Counted from the stretch's first letter, positions 9,958 through 20,270 are shown. The stretch: DNA of 64,000 bases from Bryoerythrophyllum caledonicum (GCA_963971425.1 OZ020525.1:9655560-9719559); one strand, 5' to 3'. Notes: generated by a model from the sequence alone, not told the origin. Numbers and translations are program-made.

Positions 9958-12900
9958 CATTGTACTTGTACATTTGGATTTCCTCGAGCCTTGTCCGAGT
10001 GCGGTCTTTGTTGAGGACGCGCTTCTTTGCCAAACTTACTTCGGGTGTAGACTAAGGTGACATTCTCAACGTTGTCAAAATATAGTTATTGGTGCACCCA
10101 CTAGGAACCTGCATAGACTATGTTGACTTAATGTTGTCCAAGAAGAAGGAGAAGAACATTGATCTCCAAAGCAGACCAGCGTGAATAAAGTGTCTATTTG
10201 TTTCCCCACTAAAGCAAAGCCCACTAGACAAAGAATTAGTAGTATGAAACTACTTCCTCCTCTCAAGGGTAGACACTATAGAAAAAAAGGCTCAAAGCGA
10301 GTCCCATGGAAATGATTTAATTCAATTTAAGAGTTGTGTTGTCCATAGAAGTGCTGTGGTAACACTCCATCTGTAGGTTCATAAAGTCCACGAGGGTTGC
10401 AAGCGCTCCATTATCAATCATCCACGTTATGACAATTATACTGGTGTGATACATCAGTACTTGTTGCGAGGCGCGGTGAGTGTATTGAGCTGGCTGGTCC
10501 ATCCTTGCAACAATGAAAGATTGTATATTATAAAAGGATTTCTAGTCAAATTGTGGACAAATGACGAAATTCATTCATCCAACAAGCAAGCCTTCAAGGT
10601 GTATTTGCGCAGTGCAAGCATAGCAAGAATATGAATGGAGAATGAAGAGTGTGATCTAGGGTGGCATGATTTATCCCATTCAATTACAGTCCACCCTCTT
10701 TATGTGTTAATGGTCGGGAGCAAAAAAAATTGTAATACATATTGAGAAAAGACCTATTGAGTTTTCAACCAATTTTCCAGCCAATTTTCATCCAATATGT
10801 TCATCTATCTTGATATTTTCATCCAAAATAGTCTCCCTTAACCCTAAAATATTTGTTATTCGACCAGTGTTACTGCCTGCAATACGTTTCACTACCCTCC
10901 ATTACATATCATTGCCCTTGCTCCTATCTACTGCCCAATAATTTCTCCGATTTTACCAACTTTAACACTTATAGAAGTGAAATTAACAAAGGAGGGAGCG
11001 CAACATGTCATAATACTTAACATATAATACTTAGTAGTGTAAATTTTTGGGGAGGAAAATTTGGATAACATATATGGAATACTAACATATAAAGAGGTAA
11101 CATTTAAAGAAGGTGGAATGTAGGTGTTGTATGTGTAGGACATGCTTGAGGTGTACGAGTATAAGCCACCTGCCCCTTTGCCTCAAAATGCAAATGGAAA
11201 TATGTAGGAAGTGAAGAAGAAACTTAGTGGGGAAAAACTTAGACCGCAAAAAGGTATACCAGGGAACATATGGAGATAGAACTCTTAAACCCATGAAAGG
11301 TAGAGGCACCTAATTCTGATCACTTAAGCCATTTGGGGACTCAAATAACATTGTATGTCAAAAACATTTACGTAGAAAGATGCGAAATTAGGAATGAAAC
11401 TCAACAAATATTTTTTCAAATTTAATCACAAAAGATTTGGAATTGATATAGAATTTAAAAGCCCAAAAACCACCGGTGCCCATAATCAAACTCTAGAGTA
11501 GGTGAGATTTGGTGCCCTCCTTTGCCCAATGCCAAGAAGTGGAAGTGAGTAAAAGAGAAGACATGCAATGGATAACCAACTCATGGAGGGTATCCAATGC
11601 CGATCGGCCTTGTTCGACTTTCGAGGCAAGGCCACAATGAAAGCTCAATTGAGGTGGAGCAACCCAAAATTGCACACTTCATGACCCAATGCCGATAATG
11701 ACTAGAGTTTTCAGATTTTGAGTTTTCGGGTTTGGGTTGCTTCATACACCATTTCATGCATTTCCCATTTTCATACACCATTCCATGCATACTCTATTAT
11801 TCGGAATTGGGTGCCTCTACCTTAGATGGATGGTACGGAAAGAGGGGTGTAAACAAACTTGGCCCCTACTTTTATGTTGGAAGGAGGCACTATTTAGACC
11901 AAGGCAGGGTCTGCGAGGGTAAATTCCCGATGCAGGCTCAAAATTTGGCCCCAAAAAATCCAAAAAAAACTTCTAGACCACGGGGAAAAAAAAGAAAAAA
12001 AAAGGCCATGGCCCACCTTTTGTGACATCCGTCTATATGAAATAAAGATGGCATGCAGAGACTCACCACATTGGATTTGCACGAGAAGATGGTGAAGCGC
12101 TATTAAAGGAGAAAGGGGGGAAGAAGGGAGCACAATGATACAGAGGGCCTTCAACATAAAGCAGATACTTGGTGGCTAGGAGGAAATTGCATTTATTAAA
12201 ATGGCAGTTGCTTGTAGAAATGGCACCTATAAAAACTTAATTTCAGTCGTGAACTTCGTCACAAATAGTGTAGTAGGGTAACAACACTAATTATAACATA
12301 ACGACACAACACTAAACATCATTTTTGATGTAGTGGTTACTATCAAATGATGATCAAGTTTGTTATCAAATGGGGATTTTCAAATTGCCAATTGTGCTAA
12401 TCAGATCTCTATTTCAACTAATTTGTATTCTTCACTTTACGCATGTGATAAACCTAACATGTCATAGACTCAGTAGGAAAACAAACAAACACTTTATCCA
12501 CAACGACCTCCTCCATAAACAAGAGTTCAATTTTCAAACATGCCCTACTGCATGAAATTATAGACTCAAAACGAATGGATACATCACAAAACTTAAAATG
12601 CTGGAATCGCACTAAAACTTATTTGCATCTGGAAAGTCATACACCAATGGTGTGCAAATATGGAATGATTTCCTGTGGATTGATCCAGTCTTTGAGCCAT
12701 ATGTAACATGTCGTAAATCCGACCGAAAGCACGTACCGTAGCTGATGAGGCAACGCAATAGGCTTTGACTTTTCCTTTCTTGTTGCTCCAAATCTGTTGT
12801 GTGTTCCAGGAGCTGAATAATTGGCACCAACATATCTTGCGTTTCTCATCAGCAACTTTACACCACCACCACAACAACAAGAGTGCATTGCAAGTGTTCA

Positions 12901-13019
12901 TCAGGTGACTATTTCAGTACTACAATCGATTGGAGAATCAATTGATCACGAGAAATTTCAACAGTTGGCTCATGAATCCTTCCTGTACGTTAGCTGTGAA
13001 TGATATGGATATGTTTTGA
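9958..13019. other. Region without supported genes
   Basis: Many short overlapping ORFs occur on both strands, with three overlapping reverse-strand frames at 12593-12901. None shows a domain or consistent coding signal. A small direct duplication around CATACACCATTTCATGCAT lies at 11744-11791, and an A-rich tract lies at 11953-12003. Nothing else stands out. Confidence 0.4.
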
Positions 13020-13316
13020 TTTGGAGTCTTTTTAAACCTTCAAGGACCATGAAAATTTCACACAAAAAACACTTCAAAATTGTTGAGTCTAGTGTAAGTA
13101 AGGAAGGAAAGAAAAAAATTTATCCCCAGTTTTGACCGTAGGATCTCAATTAAGATTTGATAACTTACATACTCGCAAAATTTTGTAAACTTTGACCAAC
13201 CATATTGAAAGCTTATAGCATATGAAGTAGGGAAAATGGTTCATTTCCATAGTGCATTGAGTGGATCAACAAACTTTTTACTTCACTTGGTGTCAAATTT
13301 TGGCATCACACAAGGT
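13020..13316 (-). repeat. R1 dispersed repeat, 3' half (inverted)
   Basis: Read on the minus strand this matches the 3' half of R1, from ACCTTGTGTGATGCC through the TTTGACACC, GAAGTAAAAAGT and CCATTTTCC blocks to the TTTTTAAAAAGACTCC region. It is the same segment as 228-510 in fragment a. It ends abruptly at the foldback element at 13317, exactly at ACCTTGTGT. Confidence 0.55.
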
Positions 13317-13542
13317 GAGGATTGCTATCTTGTGAGCGGTAAATGGTGAGCAGTGAGCGTTGAGAAATCAAATTTAGGGTTTAGGATTAAGGGATTAGGG
13401 TTCAGGGTTTATGTTTTAGGTTTTATGATTTAGTAGTAGGTGACACTTTCATACTTTTTGAAGAAAAATACAAAATAGTTATTTTTCTCCTGTACTCAAG
13501 GCTCAGAGCTCATTGTTCACCGCTCACAAGATAGCATCGCTC
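13317..13542 (-). mobile_element. Foldback MITE copy A (possible MULE-type)
   Basis: The ~226-bp element has a perfect 18-bp terminal inverted repeat, TGCTATCTTGTGAGCGGT at 13323-13340 and its complement at the right end, within imperfect arms of about 50 bp made of TGAGC-rich sequence. The core (13371-13433) is a degenerate TTTAGGG-like tract. It has no coding capacity. A second copy in opposite orientation is at 15332-15564. Long arms starting with GAG and a reconstructed 9-bp flanking duplication suggest a Mutator-like non-autonomous element. That family call is inference. Confidence 0.7.
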
Positions 13543-13829
13543 CCACATGTCCAAGACAAGTTAAATTATACCACATTTCTTCCAGTGGACATGTTGTGGA
13601 CTAACTTCTCCAATTTGGAGAGTGTATAGAATAATTTATAAAATCAGGCAAAGACACCTAGAATTTTGACCGCATTTTTCATTTTCAACTTATAAAATGA
13701 GCATTAAATAGCTCTAATTTGTATATTTAGTTCAAAGGGGAAAACAAAGGCTAAGACTCACATTACACCATGACCTCTCTTGCCTTTGGGACATGGTACA
13801 CACAATTTTTTCAAAGGAATGACTTAATT
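13543..13829. other. Unassigned spacer between repeats
   Basis: AT-rich sequence between foldback copy A and the next recognisable R1 block. No gene, no inverted repeat and no match within the window were noticed. Confidence 0.4.
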
Positions 13830-14450
13830 AACTTCTAAAGGACCAAATGTCAAAAATGGGCTTTTTGAAGGTTTGGTTAGGGGTCTATGGTGTCCATTTA
13901 TAACATCCTCTTTGAGATTTTATTATAGATGGGCATTTTATTCTAAATAATTCCCCCCTCCCCTAAATTCGGTCTTTGACTAAAAAGTTACAAGGTTTTG
14001 ATTATCAAACGAGAGGGAAAGCATGTTGGACAACTAAAAATATTTTGCTCTGACACTCTATTAAAGGTGAGATTTTCAATTTTAGCAAGTAATCTTATTT
14101 CTTTCATACTGTCAATAAAAAGATTTTGTCTTTATTGAAAAATAGCTCTATAACCCAATTCAAACATTTTCACATATTGTTGCACATTGTTGGGCAAGTT
14201 TCCAAAAAAATTGCTTTGTTTCCACATAAAATTTAAAGATCTTCATATTTATTTTTTTAGTTTTCCACAACAGCATGTGGTGTAAACCTTCTTATTGAAC
14301 ATTTGGATATCAATCTATAACGTGTTAAGTTTTAAAAAAAACATGAATTGGCAATTTTTGAACCTCCACTCCTTGCATAATTGTTTTGAATATGCTACAC
14401 TCCTACTCAATGTCTAAAATTGGTGCAGAAGGAACTAATATCATACTTAA
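13830..14450 (+). repeat. R1 dispersed repeat, 5' part
   Basis: This is R1 in the forward orientation: AAAGGACCAAATG near 13839, GATGGGCATTTTA near 13927, AGCAAGTAATC near 14084, GGTGTAAACCTTCTTATTGAAC near 14279 and CTCCACTCCTTGC near 14365. It is interrupted at its TTAA (14447-14450) by the R2 element and resumes at 15298 for about 30 bp before a foldback element. Confidence 0.6.
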
Positions 14451-15297
14451 CCCTTTACTCCACAAGAAGTTCAAAACGGGTCTCCAAAGGTGCTAAAACT
14501 CAATTTGCATGAAATCCATGAGGAATTAGGCTTTGAGATTCAAGGGTCAGATTTGTGCATTCATTACATGGCCACTCTTCAACAATCAAATCGTGATTTT
14601 GAGTTATAGAACTCATGGAAAAGCTAGGAATACAACACTAAATACTTCGAATACACTAAACTACAGTGAATATAGTGAATACCTTGTTGCATACTATGTT
14701 ATATTTCACACACATGCACATTGATTTTGGTCTTAAATTTTGATTGAACTTTGTCTTTAAGACATTCTTCATTGTTTTGTGATTGTTGGTCCCTCTCCTC
14801 ACATACAAAACTTTGGTTTTGATTTGTATAAGTTAAAACCAAAAGTAAAAAATCAAAACCTAGTGCACATGTGAACATATTTGTATACAATCTAGTGCAC
14901 ATGTGAACCATAGTGCACATAATCTCGATTGTACACAAAACATTGGTTTTGATTTGTACTCGATTGTATACAAAAATTGGTTCAACCTAGTGCACATGTG
15001 AACCAATTTTATTCAAAGTACAAAAATTCTTGCAAGAATCTATTGATAGTTAAAGTAGTACAACCTCCAAAATCCCCAGTTTTCACTAGTAATATACAGT
15101 AACTTTAGACACTATCATCTATTCCATCAACCGTTGGATGTTGTGCGAATTCTCCCCAAAGTTTAGGTCATGGTTTGAGTTCAATCATGTAAGGTTAGAT
15201 ACTAAAATAAGGCATTAAATTTCCATCAAATCTAGTATAAAGAAAAAAATGAGCAGAATTCTTGGTGTTTCCAAAAACATAGCTGGGCGGAAAAGGG
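14451..15297 (+). mobile_element. R2 element, copy 2, inserted in R1 with TTAA duplication
   Basis: This 847-bp non-coding element starts CCCTTTACTCC and ends GGCGGAAAAGGG, giving an imperfect inverted repeat of about 13-15 bp. It is flanked by TTAA at 14447-14450 and 15298-15301. Joining the flanks gives the continuous R1 sequence seen at 200-235, which has a single TTAA, so the TTAA is a genuine target duplication. TTAA targets with CCC...GGG ends are typical of piggyBac-type elements. Inside, an expanded cluster of CTAGTGCACATGTGAAC units (14860-15002) is absent from copy 1. Confidence 0.7.
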
Positions 15298-15331
15298 TTA
15301 ACATGATGCTAATGAATTTTGACCTTGTGTA
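15298..15331 (+). repeat. R1 continuation between R2 and the foldback element
   Basis: TTAACATGATGCTAATG...GACCTTGTGTA continues R1 past the R2 insertion, matching 206-238 of fragment a, and stops at the foldback element. Confidence 0.6.
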
Positions 15332-15564
15332 GAGCGATGCTATCTTGTGAGCGGTGAACAATGAGCTTTGAGCCTTGAGTACAAACGAAGTAGGAGAAAA
15401 ATAATTATTTTGTATTTTTCTTCAAAAAGTACAAAGTGATACCTATTACTAAACCATAAAACCTATATATAAACTCTAAACACTAAACCCTTAATCCTAT
15501 ACCCTAAATTTGATTGCACAACGCTCACTGCTCACCATTTACCGCTCACAAGATAGCAATCCTC
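15332..15564 (+). mobile_element. Foldback MITE copy B
   Basis: This is the inverted counterpart of the element at 13317-13542, about 233 bp, with the same 18-bp perfect inverted termini and a CCCTAAA-like degenerate core at 15449-15510. The left flank is R1 ending ACCTTGTGTA. The right flank (TTTGCCGCTTAACCC) is not R1. Relative to R1, copies A and B have the same orientation but keep opposite halves of R1. Confidence 0.7.
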
Positions 15565-16423
15565 TTTGCCGCTTAACCCGTAAAGACTAAAAGTCCGGAG
15601 GTGGGATTTTGCAAATCTAGAGCATGTTTCTATAATTACAATTTATATTTCCAATACTTTGTTGTATTTCCAATACAATGGAGTTCCAATACAATACAAA
15701 GATGTAAGAAGATAAGAGCTGAGAGGAAATATAATTTTCATTTGGACCTACAAAAAGAAAAAAAAATATAGCATTATTTTCACAAAATTGCTGAGGGCGA
15801 GCACTCTAGGAGACAACAACCTTTATTATTTTTTCTCATTCAAATTATTATTCTTCAAGAAGAATCATGAACTTTAATTTATGACCGTTTGGATTTTCAA
15901 TTTACACAAGAGTGAATTTATCAAGAATAAAAATGTGGTTTGGTATTTTTGAACCTCTCTTCCTTGCTTAATTTTTTTGAAAATGCTTCACTTCTCCAAT
16001 ACCTCTAAAAATTGGTACATGAGGAACTTAAATCACGTAAACTACAATGCCCTAAAATTTAAAACTTTTGTAATGAAGTAAAGCCAAAGTCTACTAATCT
16101 TTGAAACCCAACAACGAAGGAAAAACATTTCTGTAATGTTTTTCCACAAGGTCAAAAATTATGAACATTAGTGAGTGTGTGGTTTTATTAGTATAGATGA
16201 AGATCTTACAGTTGGAGATGGAACAAAGAACTTTAGTTTCATTTCCACTCTTTGCACTAAGATGAGTAATTTTAGGGTGATCTTGGTGAATCATATACAT
16301 GGTCCTTCTGGTGTTAAACCATTTGGAGTTTTTAATGTATAAACTTGCAAAAAACAATCAAAACCATTCTGGCAAATTTGAACTTTCAGTCCTTAAACAA
16401 TTTTTTTTTTTTTTTCTTAAATA
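15565..16423. repeat. AT-rich region with an R1-like piece
   Basis: No gene is supported. About 15885-16040 resembles R1 (TTTTGAACCTCTCTTCCTTGC, ACCTCTAAAAATTGG, GAGGAACTTAAATCA) but is strongly diverged. A 15-T run lies at 16401-16415. Confidence 0.4.
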
Positions 16424-16637
16424 CTACACCGTTCCGTGAATATAGTGTAGACTAGAGTCACTAGACTATTTGAAATTTCCTACACTATTTGAAATTTTAC
16501 ATGCAATTGTTGACTGACATACACATGCTTGAGAACAAATACCCAATTAGAACTTGGCATACACATGCTTTGATGGAAATTAGTGTGAGTGATCTACATC
16601 AATAATCCCTCTACACTATATTCAGTGTTTAGTGTAG
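16424..16637. mobile_element. Small element with inverted ends (MITE-like)
   Basis: The left 27 bp (16424-16450) and the reverse complement of the right 27 bp (16611-16637) share CTACAC at the outside and TGAATATAGTGTAG at the inside, with a mismatched middle. The ~214-bp segment has no ORF. I see no clear target duplication, so this is a candidate only. Confidence 0.4.
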
Positions 16638-17280
16638 TTCCTTCCATTTGCTCTAAAACTTTGGCATGCAAGGTAATGAGCAGACGCTGTTCACATTGGC
16701 CCCTCTTGGGGACTGGGATTCTCCTTTTTGGTGTGCAACAAACTAACATCATGTACACCATATTGGAATAAATCTAAACCATGCATAACTCAAAAATTTG
16801 ACGGCAGGCAAAATCAAGGTCTATTCATCCTCATGATGCAAAGAAGAAGAAGACCACAAACTTTATTCACTTCCAACACTTTAATCTTCTATGCGACCAT
16901 AGATTACAAAATTGGATGCTTGTATTATTGTGGTGTGGATCAAGGTCTTACAAATAAAGATTGCATGATTTTTTATGACTCGTTACACTAAAAAAAGGAA
17001 ATTCTTTAATATGTTTTTATGATACGTAGCCAAGAATTTTTACAAGTTATAAAAAAGCATGGATGTGGTTTTGATTCCAATTGACATATTTCAGATTCTA
17101 TTTTTTATTCAAATATTTTACTAATTTTAAATTTTGAAGTAAAACATATGTGTGGCTATGGAAATTTTATGTTTGGTTTCTGGATGGCATTTGAAAAATT
17201 TGGAGCCAATGTCAAAAGGTAGCCAAAGTCCACCTTAAAAGTACACTTCCAAATTTCCATTTTGATCCAACATCATTAGA
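16638..17280. other. No gene seen
   Basis: AT-rich region with two overlapping short ORFs (16589-16771 and 16728-16991) that lack domains and differ in frame. No repeat was recognised. Confidence 0.4.
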
Positions 17281-17413
17281 AGTACTATGACACCAAGAAA
17301 CACAAAACCACAACACACTCAATACCCAACTCTCTCAAAAACTTCTAAGAAAACTCCTCTCAAAAAATATTCTCGAATTAAAACAAATCACTTTACCAAA
17401 CGGCATACACATC

Positions 17414-17881
17414 ATGAATAATGAAGATTTCAAAACCTTCCACTTCACCCCATCCAAACTAATCAAGAGTGCCCTAAACATTGCCAAACAACTTCTTTGC
17501 CATCCAACATGCCCCACCACATGCAATACCCCCTGCAGCATACACCCATACTCCTTCATACTCCGGGATTCATTCATCACCAACAACAATAACATCATTC
17601 CAAGAAACATCCCCCAACCAATCCACCCTCCCAACCCCTCACATCCATATCATCCCCGCCCTTCAATATACATCCCCAAAATCCCACCACCTACCCCACC
17701 ATTAACATCATACATCATGAACATATACAACACAAAGATACTAATAACATACAATATACCTATACAAGATATTTATGTCAATGGCAACACAACAACAATA
17801 CATTCAACAAATGGCTTCCTCAAAGAAACCTTTTCCCACGACACGACCATAACACCTCCACATACAACACTGAAAAATTAA
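17414..17881 (+). CDS. Unrecognised 155-aa Pro/Thr/Asn/Ile-rich ORF in a G-poor strand
   Basis: The ORF opens with ATG at 17414 and ends with TAA. It encodes an N-terminal part that could be helical (SKLIKSALNIAKQLL), a Cys-containing stretch (CHPTCPTTCNTPC), a Pro/His-rich middle and an Ile/Thr/Asn-rich C-terminus. No signal peptide or known domain is recognised. The plus strand over about 17280-17880 is strongly C-rich and G-poor, unlike its surroundings, so the frame may be open partly because of composition. It could be an old insert of foreign or viral-like DNA, a decayed repeat, or chance. Confidence 0.25.
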   Translation: MNNEDFKTFHFTPSKLIKSALNIAKQLLCHPTCPTTCNTPCSIHPYSFILRDSFITNNNNIIPRNIPQPIHPPNPSHPYHPRPSIYIPKIPPPTPPLTSYIMNIYNTKILITYNIPIQDIYVNGNTTTIHSTNGFLKETFSHDTTITPPHTTLKN

Positions 17882-18536
17882 AACAATATTAACACCCAAT
17901 TAAGCAATTATGCACATAGCCAAGTGCACTGGTTGCTGGTAGAAAGCCGCAAGTTATTTGCTCATAACTTTTTTAAAATCAAAATTTGGCAAGAGTTTAG
18001 TTTATTTTTATTCACAAAATTTTGTTGTTTGTCGTGTCAAACATTGACATCTTCATGTTCATATAAGTGATATATTTTTTATCTTTTCTACCTTTTTTTA
18101 GAAAATATATGATTTCTAATCTAGTTTGCAAATCAAGCTACAAAATTATAATCATGTGCCTAAAGAGATTATAAATGTATTTTGAGTTATTATAGGATTT
18201 TAGAGTACTGCACTACAAATACAATGTGTAAGAGATACGAAAATATATATGCAATTTCCTAAGACAGTGTAAAGTACCTCACTGTATTTTATATGCAAAA
18301 ACATATATAATCAAGCAATTCCTCACTATTGCTGAGAGATTCTAAAATCAAACATATCATATGGACCACCCAATATTTAAAAATATACCACCTACCGAAC
18401 GATAGACACATCTTAAACTACATTATACTAACGTATTTGCCACCTAAACTGCGTGCATGCTCTACTATAGTATAAAGCTCCAGGGCTCAGAGCTCGTCTT
18501 CTAGCCCAACGACTCCCTCCACGTGACCAATGGCGC
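17882..18536. other. No gene seen; left flank of the retrotransposon array
   Basis: AT-rich up to about 18420, then a GC-richer 60-bp stretch ending in ACGTG, CCAAT and GGCGC immediately before the first LTR. GGCGC at 18532-18536 is the candidate 5-bp target duplication. Its partner would lie beyond the right edge of the array, outside the window. Confidence 0.45.
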
Positions 18537-19195
18537 TGTCCTGATGGAAATTCTTCCATCATGTACATACAAGTATTAGTCTTTATATGTGTGGATTTTA
18601 ATAAGTAAGGAGTTGGGATAAAAAAGTTTGGTCGTGGTGAGAACCACGGTTTGAGGATTTGGGCAAGTGTTAGCATGTAGGTGCTGCACCGCTCTTGTCA
18701 CTGCTCAGGGGGGTAGGTAGCGGGTTGACTGGTATTTTTCCTGCCTCACTAGCGAGCCAAGCCGTGGGCCGCTCAACCACTCGACGGGCTCGATCGAGTT
18801 CGAACCCGGACTGGCGGCGGCCACTGACCACGATATTTCCAGCCAACCAAGTCCACGACTTGGCGATCAGGTTGTGCGAATCAACACCTTTATACGTCCG
18901 TTCCATCAGCTACCTTACGATAAGTTTTTATTTATTTATTTTTTAGTTATTTTTTTTATTTTACTTATCTTGTTGGTTGGAAGGTCTAAATTTTTAGTCT
19001 TCCAATAAATAAAAGACTAGGGGATTTATGTGGTTGAAAGTGGAAAGGATAAGAAAGTAGCAAAGTACCTTGTGGGGTACTTTGGATAGGGTGACATGGG
19101 CTGGAGTGCCGACGTCCACTTGAGGTGAAAAAGTTGGGAAAGATATTCCTTAGTGGGTGTGTGTGTGTGTGCGGGTGAGAGAGGAAGGGTTTGGA

Positions 19196-19840
19196 GCAGA
19201 ACTTTGACTGTGTGTAACTCGTTGAGCTTGAACGATATGGAATTGAAAATTTGTGATCTTGTTCCTTGTTTTGAGAGCTTTCTATACTCGTTTTAAATTT
19301 TGAATTCGGAGTTGTAGAGAAAAAGTTATTGAGGTTTTAATTCTGTGAAAACCCGAGGCCATCCATTGAGAGGCAGAGGTTTCGAGGAGCCACAACTTTT
19401 TCTGTAGTTCTCAATTTGATTTGAGATTTGGAGGGTGTATGCGTCTCTATCTTAGCTTTCTAGAAAGATATCACAATTGAGATTTGGAGTTGTGAGCAAG
19501 AAGTTATAGAGATTTGAATGAATAGGGGTAGGCAGAACTTTGATTGTCCATAACTTTTGGACAGTAGTTTGGAATTGTTTGAGAATTGGAAGGTGCGTAA
19601 ACCATGGTCATAGCTCTTCAAAAAGTTAATACAATTGAGATTTGGAGTTTTGAAGAAGAAGTTATGAGCGATTGAATATCTGGAGGGGCAGAACTTTGAA
19701 CTCGTATATCTTTCGGACAGTAGTTTAGATTGACTTGAAATTTGGAGGAGTGTTAGTTGTCTGAATTAGCTTTCCAGAGAGCTATTACACTTAGTATTTG
19801 AAGTTTTGAGTCATCGGTGTCACTTGTTTGAAGGTTACAG
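19196..19840 (+). repeat. Four degenerate ~160-bp tandem repeats within the LTR
   Basis: Units start near GCAGAACTTTGA or GCAGAGGTTTCG at 19196, 19373, 19532 and 19688 (spacings 177, 159, 156). Each carries versions of AACTTTTGGACAGTAG, a TTTGG-rich middle, AGCTTTCTAGAAAG and ATTTGGAGTTGTGAG...AAGTTAT in the same order. The units are well diverged from each other, so the duplication is much older than the array. The same structure is in every LTR at +8003 steps. Confidence 0.65.
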
Positions 19841-20263
19841 CCTTGGTGAAACTTTTCCATTGTGTTTTTGAACACTTCTTTTGAGTTTCTTAGTGTTTTT
19901 GAACACTTGAAGACTTTGGAGTTGAAGGATGGAAGAATTGAAGACTTGAGGATTGAAGAGAAGAGAAGATGGGGACAAGTGTGTTGTGTCTTGTGGTCCG
20001 ATTTCTTTTTTTGTGATTCCAAGCCAGTTTTGGAGGCTAGTTGTATTTCAATTCTGTTCTTGTAAACTTTGTTGCGGCGAAGTGGGGTTAATTGCCCACA
20101 CGGTCGTGTTTATGTCGTTCCCACCGGTGAGGCACGTTTGCTGGTCACCGTGGGTTTGAATTTTAGGAGCCAATCTTTCGGACGGTTTCAGCTTGTGGTC
20201 TGGCCGTCCCGTTTTACCCGTCCGAGGCCGTGGTTTCTTATCACCCACCTTTACCCTTAACCC

Positions 20264-20270
20264 TTTATAA
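20264..20270 (+). promoter_or_regulatory. Candidate LTR TATA box
   Basis: CCCTTTATAACC lies about 160 bp upstream of the LTR end and about 210 bp upstream of the gag ATG, a plausible place for the U3/R boundary. Equivalent sites are at 28267, 36270, 44273, 52276 and 60279. It is assigned by motif and position only. Confidence 0.45.

Noticed and set aside
12593..12901. Three overlapping reverse-strand ORFs as a host gene exon
   Set aside because: All three frames are open to a similar extent and none has a recognisable motif, which indicates chance openness.
13371..13433. True telomere or subtelomere end
   Set aside because: The TTTAGGG-like tract is short, degenerate and enclosed in a foldback element that occurs twice in opposite orientation, so it is internal to a mobile element.
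18670..18946. Overlapping ~80-aa ORFs on both strands in the LTR GC island, repeated in every LTR
   Set aside because: They exist because the island is GC-rich and lacks stops. There is no domain, the two strands are equally open, and the region is regulatory LTR sequence.
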